Below, one piece after another: positions 26,712 through 36,875 of a stretch of 64,000 nucleotides of DNA. Under the pieces are notes generated by a model, which was not told the origin of the DNA, ran no database searches, and saw only the letters and a list, made by a program, of their open reading frames with translations. Position numbers and translations under genes: made by a program. Each line of letters starts with the position of its first letter. Positions within the stretch are counted from its first letter, which is position 1. The DNA comes from Bacillota bacterium (lineage in GTDB: Bacteria > Bacillota_A > Clostridia > Lachnospirales > Lachnospiraceae), in the NCBI GenBank assembly GCA_023443625.1, contig JAEZTQ010000070.1, positions 79,178-143,177 on the forward strand. The letters run 5' to 3'.

Positions 26712-26990
26712 TTACGTACCTATCAACATCCAAGGATAAAATATAATAAAGAAGGGGAATATTACTCCCCCAGCGAGTATTAAGAAACCATTAGCAATCC
26801 AATAAGATACTTTTATATAGGTCTGGGTAATTCTCTTTTTCTTATATATCATGCAGTTTATCGCCCCAATGATTCCTATTGAGATTAGTATAGATACGAC
26901 TACTAATAAATTGTGAATATCATTGTCCTCAATATAATTATCAAAGATAACAATAAAATAGAAGGAAAAATCAAAAAGAAAAGCATAGTT
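26712..26990 (-). pseudogene. Remnant of a small two-helix membrane protein
   Basis: On the minus strand an open frame of about 90 codons ends at TAA 26712-26714. It reads as a plausible membrane protein: an acidic lead-in (FDNYIEDNDIHN), a helix (LLVVVSILISIGIIGAI), a basic loop (MIYKKKRITQ) and a second helix (GFLILAGGVIFPFFIIF). There is no ATG, GTG or TTG before the first helix. The frame starts inside the 3' end of the PFK gene, overlapping its terminator hairpin. It is most likely the 3' remnant of a gene whose start was lost, or a gene with a rare start codon. No family recognised. Confidence 0.45.
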
Positions 26991-26998
26991 CCTATGCT
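26982..26998 (-). terminator. Terminator overlapping the PFK stop codon
   Basis: AGCATAG and CTATGCT form a 7-bp stem with a 3-base loop, then TTTTCTTTTT on the minus strand. The stem includes the last codons of the PFK gene. Confidence 0.65.
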
Positions 26999-28239
26999 AT
27001 ATCCTCTTGAACCTTCTGCTCAAGTATAAAATGAATGGGTATTCCATTCTCATATTTAATTTTCATTTCGCCCTGAATCAAAGGCTTGAGATAGGCTATC
27101 ATTTCTTCTGTCACATCATTCCCCCCTTCATTGATATAGCTTAGGGGTACTTTCTTTTCCATGTTTGCCACTTTTTCTATAGGTACTGATAGCAATTCAA
27201 TCTCATATTCTACATCCTTCTTTCTAATAAGGGATACCATCTGGCCAGAGATCTCATTAATGGCACATTCTAGGGCTTTCTCTCCTAACCTTCTGGACTC
27301 ATTAATATCTGTGGCACTGGCAATATGAGAGGCCGAGCGCTGCATTACATTTAATTCAACGGATCTTACTTTACAACCGATTCTATCACGCACCAGTTTC
27401 TCCAGCACCACACCGGCTCCTGCAATGTACTTGTGTCCAAAGGCATCTACTGAGCCTGATTGCACCTGCTCTGAGATATAGTTGCCAGATTCATCCTTGA
27501 TCCCTTCACTAACTGCAACGATAACCGGGGTCTTTTCCTTCAATCGGTCTTTTACATCTCTAAGAAATTGTTCTGCGTCAAAGGCTCTCTCACAAAGGTA
27601 GATGAAATCGGGTCCCTGGGCACCGTTTAATCTGGATAAGGCGGAAGCTGCGGTTAACCACCCTGCATTTCTTCCCATGATCTCAATGATAAGAACAGAA
27701 TCTTTGGTATATACCTTTGCATCTCTTTCCAACTCTGTACAGGTAGTTGCTATATATTTAGCTGCTGAGCCAAAGCCTGGGCAATGGTCAATTTCCACCA
27801 GATCATTATCAATTGTCTTAGGCGCTCCAATAAAGTGGATATCCTTGATATTTTTTTGTTTGCAATAGTCAGTTAGCTTTGCTACGGTATCCATGGAGTC
27901 ATTCCCACCTATATAAATGAAATATCGGATCTGATATTTCCGTAAAATCTTAATCAAACGAAGGTAGTGCTCCTCCTTATCTTGGTGATGATCCAATTTC
28001 AACCGACAAGATCCAAGGGCTGCAGCCGGTGTCTGGCATAATAATTCCAAATCCTTATCTTCTTTGATGACTTCCTCCAGGTTAATGAGATTTTCCTCCA
28101 ATACCCCCTGAATTCCGTTTCTGGCTCCATAAATTCTATCAACCTTCATACTTTTACTAGCAGCTTGAAAAATCCCTACCAGGGTTGCGTTAATGGCTAC
28201 GGTAGGCCCACCGGATTGTGCAATTAAAAGATTATTCAT
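26992..28239 (-). CDS. pfp: PPi-dependent 6-phosphofructokinase
   Basis: A 415-residue phosphofructokinase. The nucleotide/PPi loop is AQSGGPTVAIN, and the metal site is YIGGNDSMDT. The substrate loop is APKTIDNDL; a lysine at this place is the mark of PPi-using enzymes, where ATP enzymes have PGTIDND. MGRNAGWLTAASAL is also family-typical. It catalyses the reversible PPi + fructose-6-P step of glycolysis. The ATG at 28237-28239 is 5 bases after GGAGG; an ATG 12 bases upstream lies ahead of that site. A single-gene unit ended by the hairpin at 26982. Confidence 0.9.
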   Translation of the reverse strand: MNNLLIAQSGGPTVAINATLVGIFQAASKSMKVDRIYGARNGIQGVLEENLINLEEVIKEDKDLELLCQTPAAALGSCRLKLDHHQDKEEHYLRLIKILRKYQIRYFIYIGGNDSMDTVAKLTDYCKQKNIKDIHFIGAPKTIDNDLVEIDHCPGFGSAAKYIATTCTELERDAKVYTKDSVLIIEIMGRNAGWLTAASALSRLNGAQGPDFIYLCERAFDAEQFLRDVKDRLKEKTPVIVAVSEGIKDESGNYISEQVQSGSVDAFGHKYIAGAGVVLEKLVRDRIGCKVRSVELNVMQRSASHIASATDINESRRLGEKALECAINEISGQMVSLIRKKDVEYEIELLSVPIEKVANMEKKVPLSYINEGGNDVTEEMIAYLKPLIQGEMKIKYENGIPIHFILEQKVQEDIA

Positions 28240-28295
28240 AATATCCTCCATAAATAAGTTTTATTATTCTTTCACCATAAATGTCCTATAACATA

Positions 28296-28335
28296 AAAAT
28301 GCCGCTACACAACTTTCGTTATGTAACAGCATTTT
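28296..28335 (-). terminator. Terminator of rpsF-ssb-rpsR
   Basis: On the minus strand AAAATGCTGTTACATAAC pairs imperfectly with GTTGTGTAGCGGCATTTT, followed by T-rich sequence. It lies just after the rpsR stop. Confidence 0.7.
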
Positions 28336-28349
28336 ATTCATTCATTGAA

Positions 28350-28622
28350 TTAATCCATTGTATAAGGCATTAAAGCAATATGTCTTGAACGTTTCACAGA
28401 TACTGTTAAAGCTCTCTGATGCTTTGCACAGTTACCAGTAATTCTTCTAGGAAGAATTTTACCTCTTTCAGATACATATCTTTTTAACTTGTTAATATCT
28501 TTATAGTCAATTCCAGTGTGATTTTTATCAGCACAGAACACGCATACTTTCTTTCTTCTACGTCCGAAGGTTTTTCTCTTCATTGGAGAATCGCCTTTAT
28601 CATCTCTTCTGTTAAATGCCAT
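28350..28622 (-). CDS. rpsR: 30S ribosomal protein S18
   Basis: A 90-residue small-subunit protein that pairs with S6 on 16S rRNA. The basic N-terminus ([17 protein letters not shown]) and the core [19 protein letters not shown], then [16 protein letters not shown], are all standard. The CVFC and NCAKH pairs make this the zinc-ligand (C+) form of S18. GGAGG precedes the ATG. It is the last gene of rpsF-ssb-rpsR. Confidence 0.97.
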   Translation of the reverse strand: MAFNRRDDKGDSPMKRKTFGRRRKKVCVFCADKNHTGIDYKDINKLKRYVSERGKILPRRITGNCAKHQRALTVSVKRSRHIALMPYTMD

Positions 28623-28731
28623 ATCATGACCTCCTTATCCGATTTTTATTCTTGCAAGCGTATAGTCATGCAACTACGCTGTCCTATTCATTCGGTCTCA
28701 GCTTCGCTTGTATATTTTAAAAAACATCATT

Positions 28732-29184
28732 CTAGTTAAATGGTAATTCTTCGTCAATACCGTCTGGGATGTTCATAAAGCCATCCCCCATTGCTGTGCT
28801 GGGCTCGGGTTTAAACTCTCTGTTAAATCCACCTTGGGATCCTGAGTCTGAACTACTAGCACCTTTGCTTTCAGCAAATTCAATATCTTCTGCTATTACA
28901 TCAGTCGTGTAAACTTTAACTCCGTCTTTGTTGGTATAGCTGCCTGTCTGAATTCTTCCTGACAGAACCATCTTCATACCCTGTTTAAAATATCTTTCCA
29001 CGAATTCTGCCTGTTTACCAAAGGCTACACAGCCAATAAAATCCGCTTCCTGAGATTCTCCAGCTCTCTTAAATCTACGATCTACTGCTAAAGTAAATCT
29101 AGCAACTGCTGTTGAATTCTCTCCTTGTGAATATCTTACTTCCGGATCTCTTGTTAGACGTCCAATTAATATAGCTTTATTCAT
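28732..29184 (-). CDS. ssb: Single-stranded DNA-binding protein
   Basis: A 150-residue SSB. The OB fold is at 1-105 (MNKAILIGRLTRDPEVRYS, ADFIGCVAFGKQAEFVERYF, GRIQTGSYTNKDG). A Gly/Ser-rich linker follows, then the acidic C-terminal tip DEELPFN that recruits repair and replication partners. It lies between rpsF and rpsR, the usual place in Firmicutes, so it also serves the replisome with dnaB elsewhere in the window. Confidence 0.97.
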   Translation of the reverse strand: MNKAILIGRLTRDPEVRYSQGENSTAVARFTLAVDRRFKRAGESQEADFIGCVAFGKQAEFVERYFKQGMKMVLSGRIQTGSYTNKDGVKVYTTDVIAEDIEFAESKGASSSDSGSQGGFNREFKPEPSTAMGDGFMNIPDGIDEELPFN

Positions 29185-29262
29185 AAGTTAATACCTCCCT
29201 TTCGTTTTCGCCCTAGGGTAGTATACAACAAGACGATTTTTAAACAATCTCCTTGTCAGCCA

Positions 29263-29550
29263 TTAAGCATCTTTTCTGATGCATAAATATCTGATTACAT
29301 TCTCCATAATACGAATTCTCTGCTCGATTTCGTTGGGAACTGTAGAATCAGATTCGAATTGGATGAAATAGTAGTAGCCTTCTTTCATTTTCTGAATTTC
29401 ATAAGCTAATCTCTTCTTACCCCAGTCATCAACATTAGTAACTGTGCCTCCGAATCTTGTAACAAGACTCTTTGCTGACTCTAATGTAGCTAATCTGGTT
29501 TCATCCTCGATTTTTGCATTTACAACTAAGGCTAATTCATATTGATTCAT
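29263..29550 (-). CDS. rpsF: 30S ribosomal protein S6
   Basis: A 95-residue small-subunit protein. It has the N-terminal strand MNQYELALVVNAKI and the core GGTVTNVDDWGKKRLAYEI, followed by KEGYYYFIQFES and NVIRYLCIRKD. The start at ATG 29548-29550 follows AAGGAGG and gives the family length. An in-frame extension 28 codons upstream has no ribosome site ahead of it. First gene of the rpsF-ssb-rpsR unit. I looked for the S6:S18 autoregulatory RNA motif in the leader and could not recognise it. Confidence 0.96.
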   Translation of the reverse strand: MNQYELALVVNAKIEDETRLATLESAKSLVTRFGGTVTNVDDWGKKRLAYEIQKMKEGYYYFIQFESDSTVPNEIEQRIRIMENVIRYLCIRKDA

Positions 29551-29779
29551 AGTTGTTTTGCACCTCCTTCTGGTCTCTGGCCCTTTTCTAATGCTATCTG
29601 ATTGACGAAGAATCAAAACACATTTAAAGAGCAAGGAATTTATAAGTATAACATATCACAATAAGTAATGATATCATAGGTATGTTAATAATACAACCAA
29701 TTTTTTTCTAAAGCTATTAAATTAGTCATATTTTACAAAATTCTAGTTCATTTATGATTTTATCATAGAAGAATTATAA

Positions 29780-30301
29780 TTAGTCACTTAAACTACTATA
29801 GTCCGCCAGTCTTTTCTTTAGCAAGGAGAGAATATCCTCTGGGTCCATATCCTTAGCCAAATTGACAGGAATAATTATGGGCGGTAGATTGGAATTAATA
29901 TTTCTTTTTGCTACACTTCGTTTCACTACATTAAGCTTCATGAGAAAACAATCTAAATTCTTTGGAATGACTGCTATACATTCCTTGTAATTCACAGTAA
30001 TAATAACAAAGTCTTTGATTTCATCAAAGGATATAAAGCCTCTGCCGGTCGTATAAGAATTATCTATGAATCCCTCTCTCGTTATCGTAATCAATTTCTT
30101 TATCTGCCTTGCATTAACTACTGCCACAAGGAATGAAAAGAAAAATACTGTAACTAAAAATAATCCTGGCAACCAGAATCTTGCTTTGTGTTCTTCAAAC
30201 CCATATAATATTACGGCAATAGCAGCAATCAACAGAAGCAGATTCACTAACACTATGATGTAATCTTTAAAATTCATCTTCTCTATTACTATCTCTCCCA
30301 T
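29780..30301 (-). CDS. STM3941-like two-helix membrane protein
   Basis: A 173-residue protein with two N-terminal membrane helices (IIVLVNLLLLIAAIAVILYGF and WLPGLFLVTVFFFSFLVAVV). A C-terminal cytoplasmic domain of PH-like character follows (ITREGFIDNSY, GFISFDEIKDFVI, then VNYKECIAVIP). The layout matches the STM3941 family, whose function is unknown. A GGGGG site lies 9 bases before the ATG. It is downstream of the pyrophosphatase gene in the same direction, 109 bases away, so co-transcription is possible. Confidence 0.65.
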   Translation of the reverse strand: MGEIVIEKMNFKDYIIVLVNLLLLIAAIAVILYGFEEHKARFWLPGLFLVTVFFFSFLVAVVNARQIKKLITITREGFIDNSYTTGRGFISFDEIKDFVIITVNYKECIAVIPKNLDCFLMKLNVVKRSVAKRNINSNLPPIIIPVNLAKDMDPEDILSLLKKRLADYSSLSD

Positions 30302-30410
30302 AGAGTGTTCCCCCTCAGCACGTCTATAATTATCCTAATTGTAGCTGTAACTGATTTGTTTTGCAAGACAGAATGTGAATATTTATTAATCACTTTCTGT
30401 CACCTGCCTT

Positions 30411-30950
30411 TCAAGCTTTATCTGGAAATTTATTATGATAATTATTAATACAGTATTCAATGATATCTGATGCTTCCTGTGGTCCGCCAAATTCATTCAC
30501 ATCCGTCTGTTTATTTTCCAGTTCCTTATAAACACTGAAAAAGTGTCTCATTTCATTGAAAATATGTGCTGGAAGCTCATTGATATTGGCATATTTATTA
30601 TAGGTGGGATCATTGAATGGTATCGCTATGATTTTCTCGTCTCCCATGCCATTATCTATCATTTTCATTACCCCAATAGGGTAACATCTAACCAGGGTAA
30701 GGGGTTCTATGGGTTCAGAACACAGAACCAACACATCCAGTGGGTCCTTATCATCTCCATAAGTTCTTGGAATAAAACCATAGTTGGCGGGATAGTGGGT
30801 TGAGGTATACAGAATGCGGTCCAGCATGATATACCCCGTTTCCTTATCCAGCTCATACTTTTTCTTACTTCCCTTTGAAATCTCAACCACTGCTACGAAA
30901 TCTTGCGGCTGTATTCTACTGGGACTGATGTCATGCCAAATATTGCCCAT
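30411..30950 (-). CDS. ppa: Inorganic pyrophosphatase (family I)
   Basis: A 179-residue soluble enzyme that hydrolyses PPi. It shows the metal-binding signature [11 protein letters not shown] (three aspartates), [29 protein letters not shown] and the [10 protein letters not shown] strand. Length is typical for family I. Its presence together with a PPi-dependent phosphofructokinase is notable, because the two compete for PPi. It ends before the STM3941-like gene, with an own ATG after AGGAG. Confidence 0.94.
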   Translation of the reverse strand: MGNIWHDISPSRIQPQDFVAVVEISKGSKKKYELDKETGYIMLDRILYTSTHYPANYGFIPRTYGDDKDPLDVLVLCSEPIEPLTLVRCYPIGVMKMIDNGMGDEKIIAIPFNDPTYNKYANINELPAHIFNEMRHFFSVYKELENKQTDVNEFGGPQEASDIIEYCINNYHNKFPDKA

Positions 30951-31079
30951 GTTATTTTACTCCTATTCTTTAATAAAATTAGTTTATATAGCAAAGCATT
31001 CCCAAATTGCTATACATTGATTTTAATTATATCATTTTTAGAGATTATAATACAATGGTGTTTCTATCTTCTAAAAAAT

Positions 31080-31118
31080 AGCTGGAGTTAGTCAATAATT
31101 AATAGACTTACTCCAGCT
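31080..31118 (-). terminator. Terminator of the chemoreceptor gene
   Basis: AGCTGGAGT (31080-31088) pairs with ACTCCAGCT (31110-31118); an inner AGT/ACT extends it. It lies 18 bases after the chemoreceptor stop. Confidence 0.75.
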
Positions 31119-31135
31119 ATAATTAATAATCCCAT

Positions 31136-33565
31136 CTAAATTGTAAATTTAGCAATGGCTTCTTCCAGATCTTTCGCTTTTTCCCTCATTTCTTCAGCTT
31201 GGAGGTTTAGTGTCTCTACAGAAGTTATTTGATTGTAAACATTCATACTTACTACTTCTGAAGAAGCCAAGGTCTCTTCGGTAACTGCTGCAATATTCTT
31301 AATAGAATCTAGGACATCATCCTTTGATACAGTAATAGTTTCCATGTTGGAGGTTATGCTGTTAATCTTCTCTAGTAGTTCAAGCATATGATTATCTACA
31401 TCCTGGAATACCTTAACTGTATTATTCAGCGCTTCTGTTTGATGTCCCAGCATTTCTTCAGCACGCTTTGCAGAAGATGCTGTTACTAGTGTCTTTGCCT
31501 GGATGTTTTTAATTATAACTTCAATTCTTTTTACTGAATCTACTGACTGTTCAGCCAGATTTCTAATCTGATCTGCAACCACGGCAAAGCCTCTTCCGGC
31601 GTCCCCAGCTCTGGCTGCTTCTATGGAAGCATTTAATGAAAGTAAGTTTGTTGTTGACGCAATCTCATTGATTGTCTCAACGACTGAACCAATATGCTTA
31701 GACTGTAGCTGCAATTCCTCAATATCTTTGATAATTACATTCGTTACCTCAGAGGTTGAGGTTACCTGCTGCATTAATTCACCAACAATATCTTTTCCTC
31801 CGTTTATTGTCAGTTGTGTCTTATTTGCAACCTGGCCTACTCTTTGTGTTTCTTCAAAAGCTACCCCAATCTGTCCTGCAAAATCTGTCATCTGAATAAA
31901 GCTCTTCTCCGTATCTTGTGCTTGTTCGCTAACACCTTGTCCCATAACATTAACTGTAGTAGATACTTCATTAATGGAGTTTAAAATCACCTCAGATGCT
32001 CCGGAAACATTGATTGCCCCATGGGATACATTATGTCCAAAATTGGCCATATCAGCAACCAAATCTCTGATTTTAGATATCATATCATCCATATCTCTGG
32101 CAAGTACACCGAATTCATCCTGACGATTTGTATTTACTCTAACGGTAAAATCACCTGCTGCCACATGATTAAAGATAGATGAAAATTTATTTATAGCCTT
32201 TGCTATATCAGTAGCTAGAATCAAACCAATAAAGATTGCAATTAAGCTTGCTAAAGCCACAAGTACTGTGGTTACATTACGAACCTTATTCATCTGTCCT
32301 AATATATCACTCTTTGGTATTAAGGTACAAATAACTGCACCAGATTCTCCTATTTTAGAAAAAGAAAACAAGTGTGACTTTCCATTAAAATCAACATATT
32401 TCATACCACTTGTTTTGTCTCCCTCAACAGCTTTCTGATAAAAATCCTGTCCAACAAATACATTTCCTGCTTCTTTTAATCTGGCTGCATCCTTTTTACT
32501 TCCTGTTACCAGGGTCTCCCTGCCGTCTATGGTAATAAATGATGCCATGCTGCCATCACTAACCAATACTTTGTTAAGAATATTATTAACCTGATCCAGC
32601 AATAGATCGCATACAATATAGCCTTCTCCTCTTGTAAAGGTTCGTACAAAGGAAGCAGCATAAAAATCCGGACTAGACTTGGTGTCTGTATCTATGGTTG
32701 GATGAAGACCTATCCATGTGGAATTGATTCCTCCTTTTTTTCTAGATAAATCCATCCACTTTACTTCCTCAGATGCTTTAAATTTATCATATATATCATC
32801 CGATAAAGTTGCGGTTATGGTTGTAATTGGTTTGCCAAATGAGCCCAAGGTATATATATTATAAATACCTACGGAACTGCCTTTTAAGGTAATCATTATT
32901 TCTCTTATTTCCTTGCTCAGCTCCAAGATATTCACGGATTCTAGACTGTCATAAGAGGTAAAGTAATAAGTAAAATCATATTCCCCTGACAACTGAGATG
33001 CTTTTTTCTCAATATCATTCATCAGAAGGTTGACATACAAGGCTCCGTTATCAATACTGACCTGAGCCGACCTTTCATAACTTGAAGAAATCTTACTGCT
33101 TGTGCTAAGATAGCAGTATAAACCTAAGGCAATTATGAACACAACAGGAACTATAAATGCTATTACTAGCTTAAAACGTATTTGTCTCCTGGTAGGTAAA
33201 GTTTTCTCTCCTACATAGGTAATCATGTCTTTAATTCTTGCCAGAAAATTACTGGAAGTCTTTTTATTAACCTTTTTGACTTTATCAATCTTATTTAATT
33301 TTGTCTTTTTATCCTTATTCTTTATATTCTTTATAACACTTTCTTTATTTTGCTTTTCTTTCTTTTGCTTAGTTTTATCAGCGGTAGTTACTACATTAGT
33401 GGATGAGTCTTGCTCTGCTTTGTTGTCAATAATCTTTTCTTTTGTATCTTCTATCGCTGTACTTTGAGCAGCTGTCTCACTATGCAGATTATCTGTTAAT
33501 AAACCTTCCTGTTTATCATCTGTAGTTCTTTGACCTTCATTCATATCTTTTGTAGTAATTCTCAT
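31136..33565 (-). CDS. Methyl-accepting chemotaxis protein with long cytoplasmic N-terminus
   Basis: An 809-residue chemoreceptor. An unusual hydrophilic N-terminal extension of about 130 residues, very lysine-rich at 62-103, precedes the first membrane helix (130-152). A Cache-type extracellular sensor spans about 155-430. A second helix ([18 protein letters not shown]), HAMP domain and signalling helix bundle follow. The receptor tip around [22 protein letters not shown] is intact. It would signal through CheA/CheW to the flagellum. The ATG at 33563-33565 is 6 bases after GGGGG. An upstream in-frame ATG has no such site. The ligand is unknown. Confidence 0.92.
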   Translation of the reverse strand: MRITTKDMNEGQRTTDDKQEGLLTDNLHSETAAQSTAIEDTKEKIIDNKAEQDSSTNVVTTADKTKQKKEKQNKESVIKNIKNKDKKTKLNKIDKVKKVNKKTSSNFLARIKDMITYVGEKTLPTRRQIRFKLVIAFIVPVVFIIALGLYCYLSTSSKISSSYERSAQVSIDNGALYVNLLMNDIEKKASQLSGEYDFTYYFTSYDSLESVNILELSKEIREIMITLKGSSVGIYNIYTLGSFGKPITTITATLSDDIYDKFKASEEVKWMDLSRKKGGINSTWIGLHPTIDTDTKSSPDFYAASFVRTFTRGEGYIVCDLLLDQVNNILNKVLVSDGSMASFITIDGRETLVTGSKKDAARLKEAGNVFVGQDFYQKAVEGDKTSGMKYVDFNGKSHLFSFSKIGESGAVICTLIPKSDILGQMNKVRNVTTVLVALASLIAIFIGLILATDIAKAINKFSSIFNHVAAGDFTVRVNTNRQDEFGVLARDMDDMISKIRDLVADMANFGHNVSHGAINVSGASEVILNSINEVSTTVNVMGQGVSEQAQDTEKSFIQMTDFAGQIGVAFEETQRVGQVANKTQLTINGGKDIVGELMQQVTSTSEVTNVIIKDIEELQLQSKHIGSVVETINEIASTTNLLSLNASIEAARAGDAGRGFAVVADQIRNLAEQSVDSVKRIEVIIKNIQAKTLVTASSAKRAEEMLGHQTEALNNTVKVFQDVDNHMLELLEKINSITSNMETITVSKDDVLDSIKNIAAVTEETLASSEVVSMNVYNQITSVETLNLQAEEMREKAKDLEEAIAKFTI

Positions 33566-33906
33566 ATGGCACCCCCTGATATAATAGAATACACAATCTC
33601 CCATAAATAAATATAGCAAGCAGAAAATTTTAAAACAATGTACTTTTTATTGTCATATAACAGGCATTATTAGAGAATTTAAGGTAAATATGTATAAACG
33701 TAACAGAATTTTAAATTATATTATAAAACAAAAAAAATCTCAGACTGTTTTGTTTTATTTTTCAACAAATAATCCCCTTTGATAAATAGTTTGAATAGAG
33801 TATAATTATTATAAATATGCAACAATGTGCATGGACAACTGCCTGAGGAGGGTAATGAATTAGTGACCCTTTCCAGATTAGTAATTGCAAAAGACAAGGA
33901 GAAATT
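33566..33906. other. Divergent intergenic region, chemoreceptor / nucleotidase
   Basis: A 341-base A/T-rich spacer. It holds the nucleotidase promoter (33779-33806) and a leader with two possible stems: ATGCA/TGCAT near 33816-33832 and AGGGT/ACCCT near 33848-33873. No gene seen and no known riboswitch recognised. Confidence 0.5.
33779..33806 (+). promoter_or_regulatory. Promoter of the 5'-nucleotidase gene
   Basis: TTGATA (33779-33784), 16-base spacer and a perfect TATAAT (33801-33806), leaving a leader of about 90 bases. Confidence 0.65.
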
Positions 33907-36738
33907 ATGCTTAAAAAGAGACTATTTATCACACTATTCGTTCTTCTTACATTTTCGTATATTGCACTGACAAGCTCAGATAGAGCAAGCGCTGAAAATG
34001 ATGTTTCTGCAGTATTACGTATTCTAGCTACTGCTGATTTACATGGTCAGGTTACCGCCTACAACTATGAAACCAATTCTCCTATTGCCACCAGAGGCTT
34101 GAGTAAACTCTCTACATTAATCAAACAAAAGAAAAAGAAAGTGGGAGAAAATAATTCCTTATTAGTAGATGTTGGCGATTTTTTATATGATTACACTTCC
34201 AACTATTTTTATGATAATCATCAAGATTTGCTCCAGCCTGTCATGAAGGCCATGTCTTATATGAATTATGATTATATTACCTTGGGAAATCACGAATTTG
34301 ACTATCCCTGGGAGTATTTAAGCCAACAGCTTAATCTTGCTAACTTATCCGATAAGGTTGTTTTGTCAAATACTATTTGGCATGACCATGGTGAAAACGT
34401 TTATGCTCCCTCCGCGATAGTAACAAAACAACTAGCTACAATTAATAATACTACAATTTCTGTTAATGTCGGTATCATCGGTTCAACAACCAACAGTATT
34501 CCTTCACGCAGGGGCGACTATGTCAATACTATAGATGCTACGAATAATTATGATAGCATTATAGCAGAAGCCAATCGCTTGAAGGCCTCTGGTGAGGTAG
34601 ATTTAATCCTTGTCCTATTGCATGGTGGGGTTGGTTCACAAACCTTAAATAAATCCAGTGAAAATATAGGTTATGCCCTCACCTTGGTAGACTCTATAGA
34701 TGCTATTGTTACCAGCCATACCCATGAAGCTTTTCCAGATGAGAACCACCCAGCTGCTTCTTATAAAAATGTTAATCTTAAGAACGGTACCATCAATGGC
34801 AAACCAGTGGTTGCAGCTGCAAGCCATGGAAGAGCACTGGGAATCATAGATTTAAACCTTAGTATGGATGCAGATGGTAAAATACAACTGGATAGTGGTA
34901 AGTCAAGCCTAAGCTATGTGACTGCAGCTGTCAAAGAGGATCCTGTAATTACTGCTTCCTTTAAAAGCTACTTAACTACAATGAAAGCGAGTGCAGATAA
35001 GAGCACCTATAAGATTGCGTCAGGTACAACTTATCACAACTACGATACGGTAGTTCAGGACAGTAACTTGTATCAGCTATATAATAATGCAAAAATAGCC
35101 TATGGTTTATCCTATGTATCCACTTATCTCCCAAAATACGAAAACACACCAGTGATTGCAGCTACCAAGAATCTACTTGATAATACCTACCCTCATGTTT
35201 TAATAGAAAATTCCTTCTCCGAAGCTAAAATAGCCCAAGTTTTAGCTGAATCCTCATCTGCAAGACCTGCTGGTTATGTTAACCTCTATGAGATCAGCGG
35301 TAAGGCCTTAAGAGAATGGTTAGAATACAATGCCAGTAACTATGCCACCGAAGGTACTCCATTTAAGAATATGCTGAGCAGTTACACCAGCAAAAATAAA
35401 AATACCAATACCTTATTACAAGAAAATTATGTTTATAACTGGAGTTCTCAATACATATTTGATGGAATTTCATACGAAATTGACTTAACAAAGAAAGCAA
35501 GATACCATGCAAGTGGTAAAGTAATTAGCACCAAGAATAAGCGAATTACCAATTTAACTTATAATGGTACAGCCATATCCGATACACAGAAATTTATCCT
35601 GGTTGCGGATTCTGGAATACCTGCCCTATCCTTCTTACCGGATGATATCTATGACTCAATAAAAGAAGTAACTGATAACAAGACGGGTAAAGCATTAACT
35701 TTAGACTATGTTAAAAATCTTAGTGCCTTTGGAGATATAAACATTACTGCTGACTACAACTGGTCCTTAAAGGGAAGTGAAAATTATTCCTTCCTCTTAG
35801 GTATCCCAACGAAAAATATAAAGACAGCTTCCAAATTCAACTGGAACAAAGGAGCTGCTACCACCACAACCTCTTATACTTTTTTAGAGGGCGTTATTCC
35901 CACCAATACGCAGAAAGTTAATGTCATTGCAGCGCAAGGCCGATTAGAAAAGAACAACAAAGCTGTCCCCATCCTTATCTCTGCTACTTCTAAGAATAGT
36001 ATCAAAGAGGTACGCTACTTAAGTGGACAAATTAAGAATACTACGGATAGTAAGTGGAAGAAAGCAACTCTAGTGAATAAGAATACCTTCTCGGTAACTA
36101 ATAATGGTACTTATACCATACTAGCCATAGATAAGAAGGGAAATCGTGGTTTATCTTATATCACTGTGGATCTTTATAATCAGGATACTCTAGAAAGTCC
36201 CGTGCTTAATAGATTAACCAACCGCAATACCCAACTTACAGGAACAGCTGTTCCAAATACCACACTCCATGTAACAATTGGGGAGGATAAGTACACTACA
36301 ACTGTATCAGACAAGGGCAACTTCACTTTAAATGTAAAAGCACCTAAGGCCTTCTTAGAAATTAGTGCTTATGTAGAAGGGTCTGGAAAGAAAAGTGCTA
36401 CAATCAAAGCAGCCGTGCGAAAAACCGGTCCCAATGCTGTTACCCTAAACCCTATATACCAAGGTAATAATAGGGTTACAGGCACAACCGATACCCATAC
36501 CTTTGTCTATGCCCTCATCTGGAAAAGTATCTATGTGGGAAGAGGACAAAGTCAACTATATAAGGACTCTGAATACTATAACCCTAGTTATACCATCGTC
36601 GAGACTGATATTGTCTTGGAGGAGACAGGCAATTTTACCATTGCGCTACCAACCCTAAAATCAAATATGAATGTGTTTGTATTTGCCGTGGATCGTTATG
36701 GGATTACCAGCAAATCAAGCGTAGAAGTCCCTCGCTAG
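33907..36738 (+). CDS. Secreted 5'-nucleotidase / cyclic phosphodiesterase
   Basis: A 943-residue exported protein. The signal peptide (1-29, ending DRASAE) is followed by a metallophosphatase domain (35-330) with DLHG (D44, H46), VDVGDFLYD, GNHEFDY, LLHGG and TSHTHEAF, the full two-metal site. The 5'-nucleotidase C-terminal substrate domain (about 360-640) and two or three Ig-like modules (about 660-940) follow. No LPXTG anchor or S-layer homology domain is seen. It would remove phosphate from extracellular nucleotides or 2',3'-cyclic nucleotides. AAGGAG lies 6 bases before the ATG. It is divergent from a chemoreceptor, and a functional link is possible but unproven. Confidence 0.93.
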   Translation: MLKKRLFITLFVLLTFSYIALTSSDRASAENDVSAVLRILATADLHGQVTAYNYETNSPIATRGLSKLSTLIKQKKKKVGENNSLLVDVGDFLYDYTSNYFYDNHQDLLQPVMKAMSYMNYDYITLGNHEFDYPWEYLSQQLNLANLSDKVVLSNTIWHDHGENVYAPSAIVTKQLATINNTTISVNVGIIGSTTNSIPSRRGDYVNTIDATNNYDSIIAEANRLKASGEVDLILVLLHGGVGSQTLNKSSENIGYALTLVDSIDAIVTSHTHEAFPDENHPAASYKNVNLKNGTINGKPVVAAASHGRALGIIDLNLSMDADGKIQLDSGKSSLSYVTAAVKEDPVITASFKSYLTTMKASADKSTYKIASGTTYHNYDTVVQDSNLYQLYNNAKIAYGLSYVSTYLPKYENTPVIAATKNLLDNTYPHVLIENSFSEAKIAQVLAESSSARPAGYVNLYEISGKALREWLEYNASNYATEGTPFKNMLSSYTSKNKNTNTLLQENYVYNWSSQYIFDGISYEIDLTKKARYHASGKVISTKNKRITNLTYNGTAISDTQKFILVADSGIPALSFLPDDIYDSIKEVTDNKTGKALTLDYVKNLSAFGDINITADYNWSLKGSENYSFLLGIPTKNIKTASKFNWNKGAATTTTSYTFLEGVIPTNTQKVNVIAAQGRLEKNNKAVPILISATSKNSIKEVRYLSGQIKNTTDSKWKKATLVNKNTFSVTNNGTYTILAIDKKGNRGLSYITVDLYNQDTLESPVLNRLTNRNTQLTGTAVPNTTLHVTIGEDKYTTTVSDKGNFTLNVKAPKAFLEISAYVEGSGKKSATIKAAVRKTGPNAVTLNPIYQGNNRVTGTTDTHTFVYALIWKSIYVGRGQSQLYKDSEYYNPSYTIVETDIVLEETGNFTIALPTLKSNMNVFVFAVDRYGITSKSSVEVPR

Positions 36739-36875
36739 TAAAATATCACAGCATAATATACAAATATAGAATTAGTAATAGGGATAAACAAAGTTAAGAT
36801 TAGAAGAAAAAGGTACCTGCCATGTTGCTATGATAAGCATCAAGGATCACGTTCTGGGAACCCTCTTATGTTAAT

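Noticed and set aside
29551..29640. S6:S18 autoregulatory RNA motif in the rpsF leader
   Set aside because: No hairpin with the expected CCG bulge could be identified by eye.
33225..33467. Hydrophobic 80-codon frame antisense to the chemoreceptor N-terminus
   Set aside because: It is the mirror of the Lys/Asn-rich region, whose complement codes for Phe/Leu; no ribosome site.
33807..33906. Purine or c-di-GMP riboswitch upstream of the nucleotidase
   Set aside because: Conserved cores of these classes could not be found in the leader.
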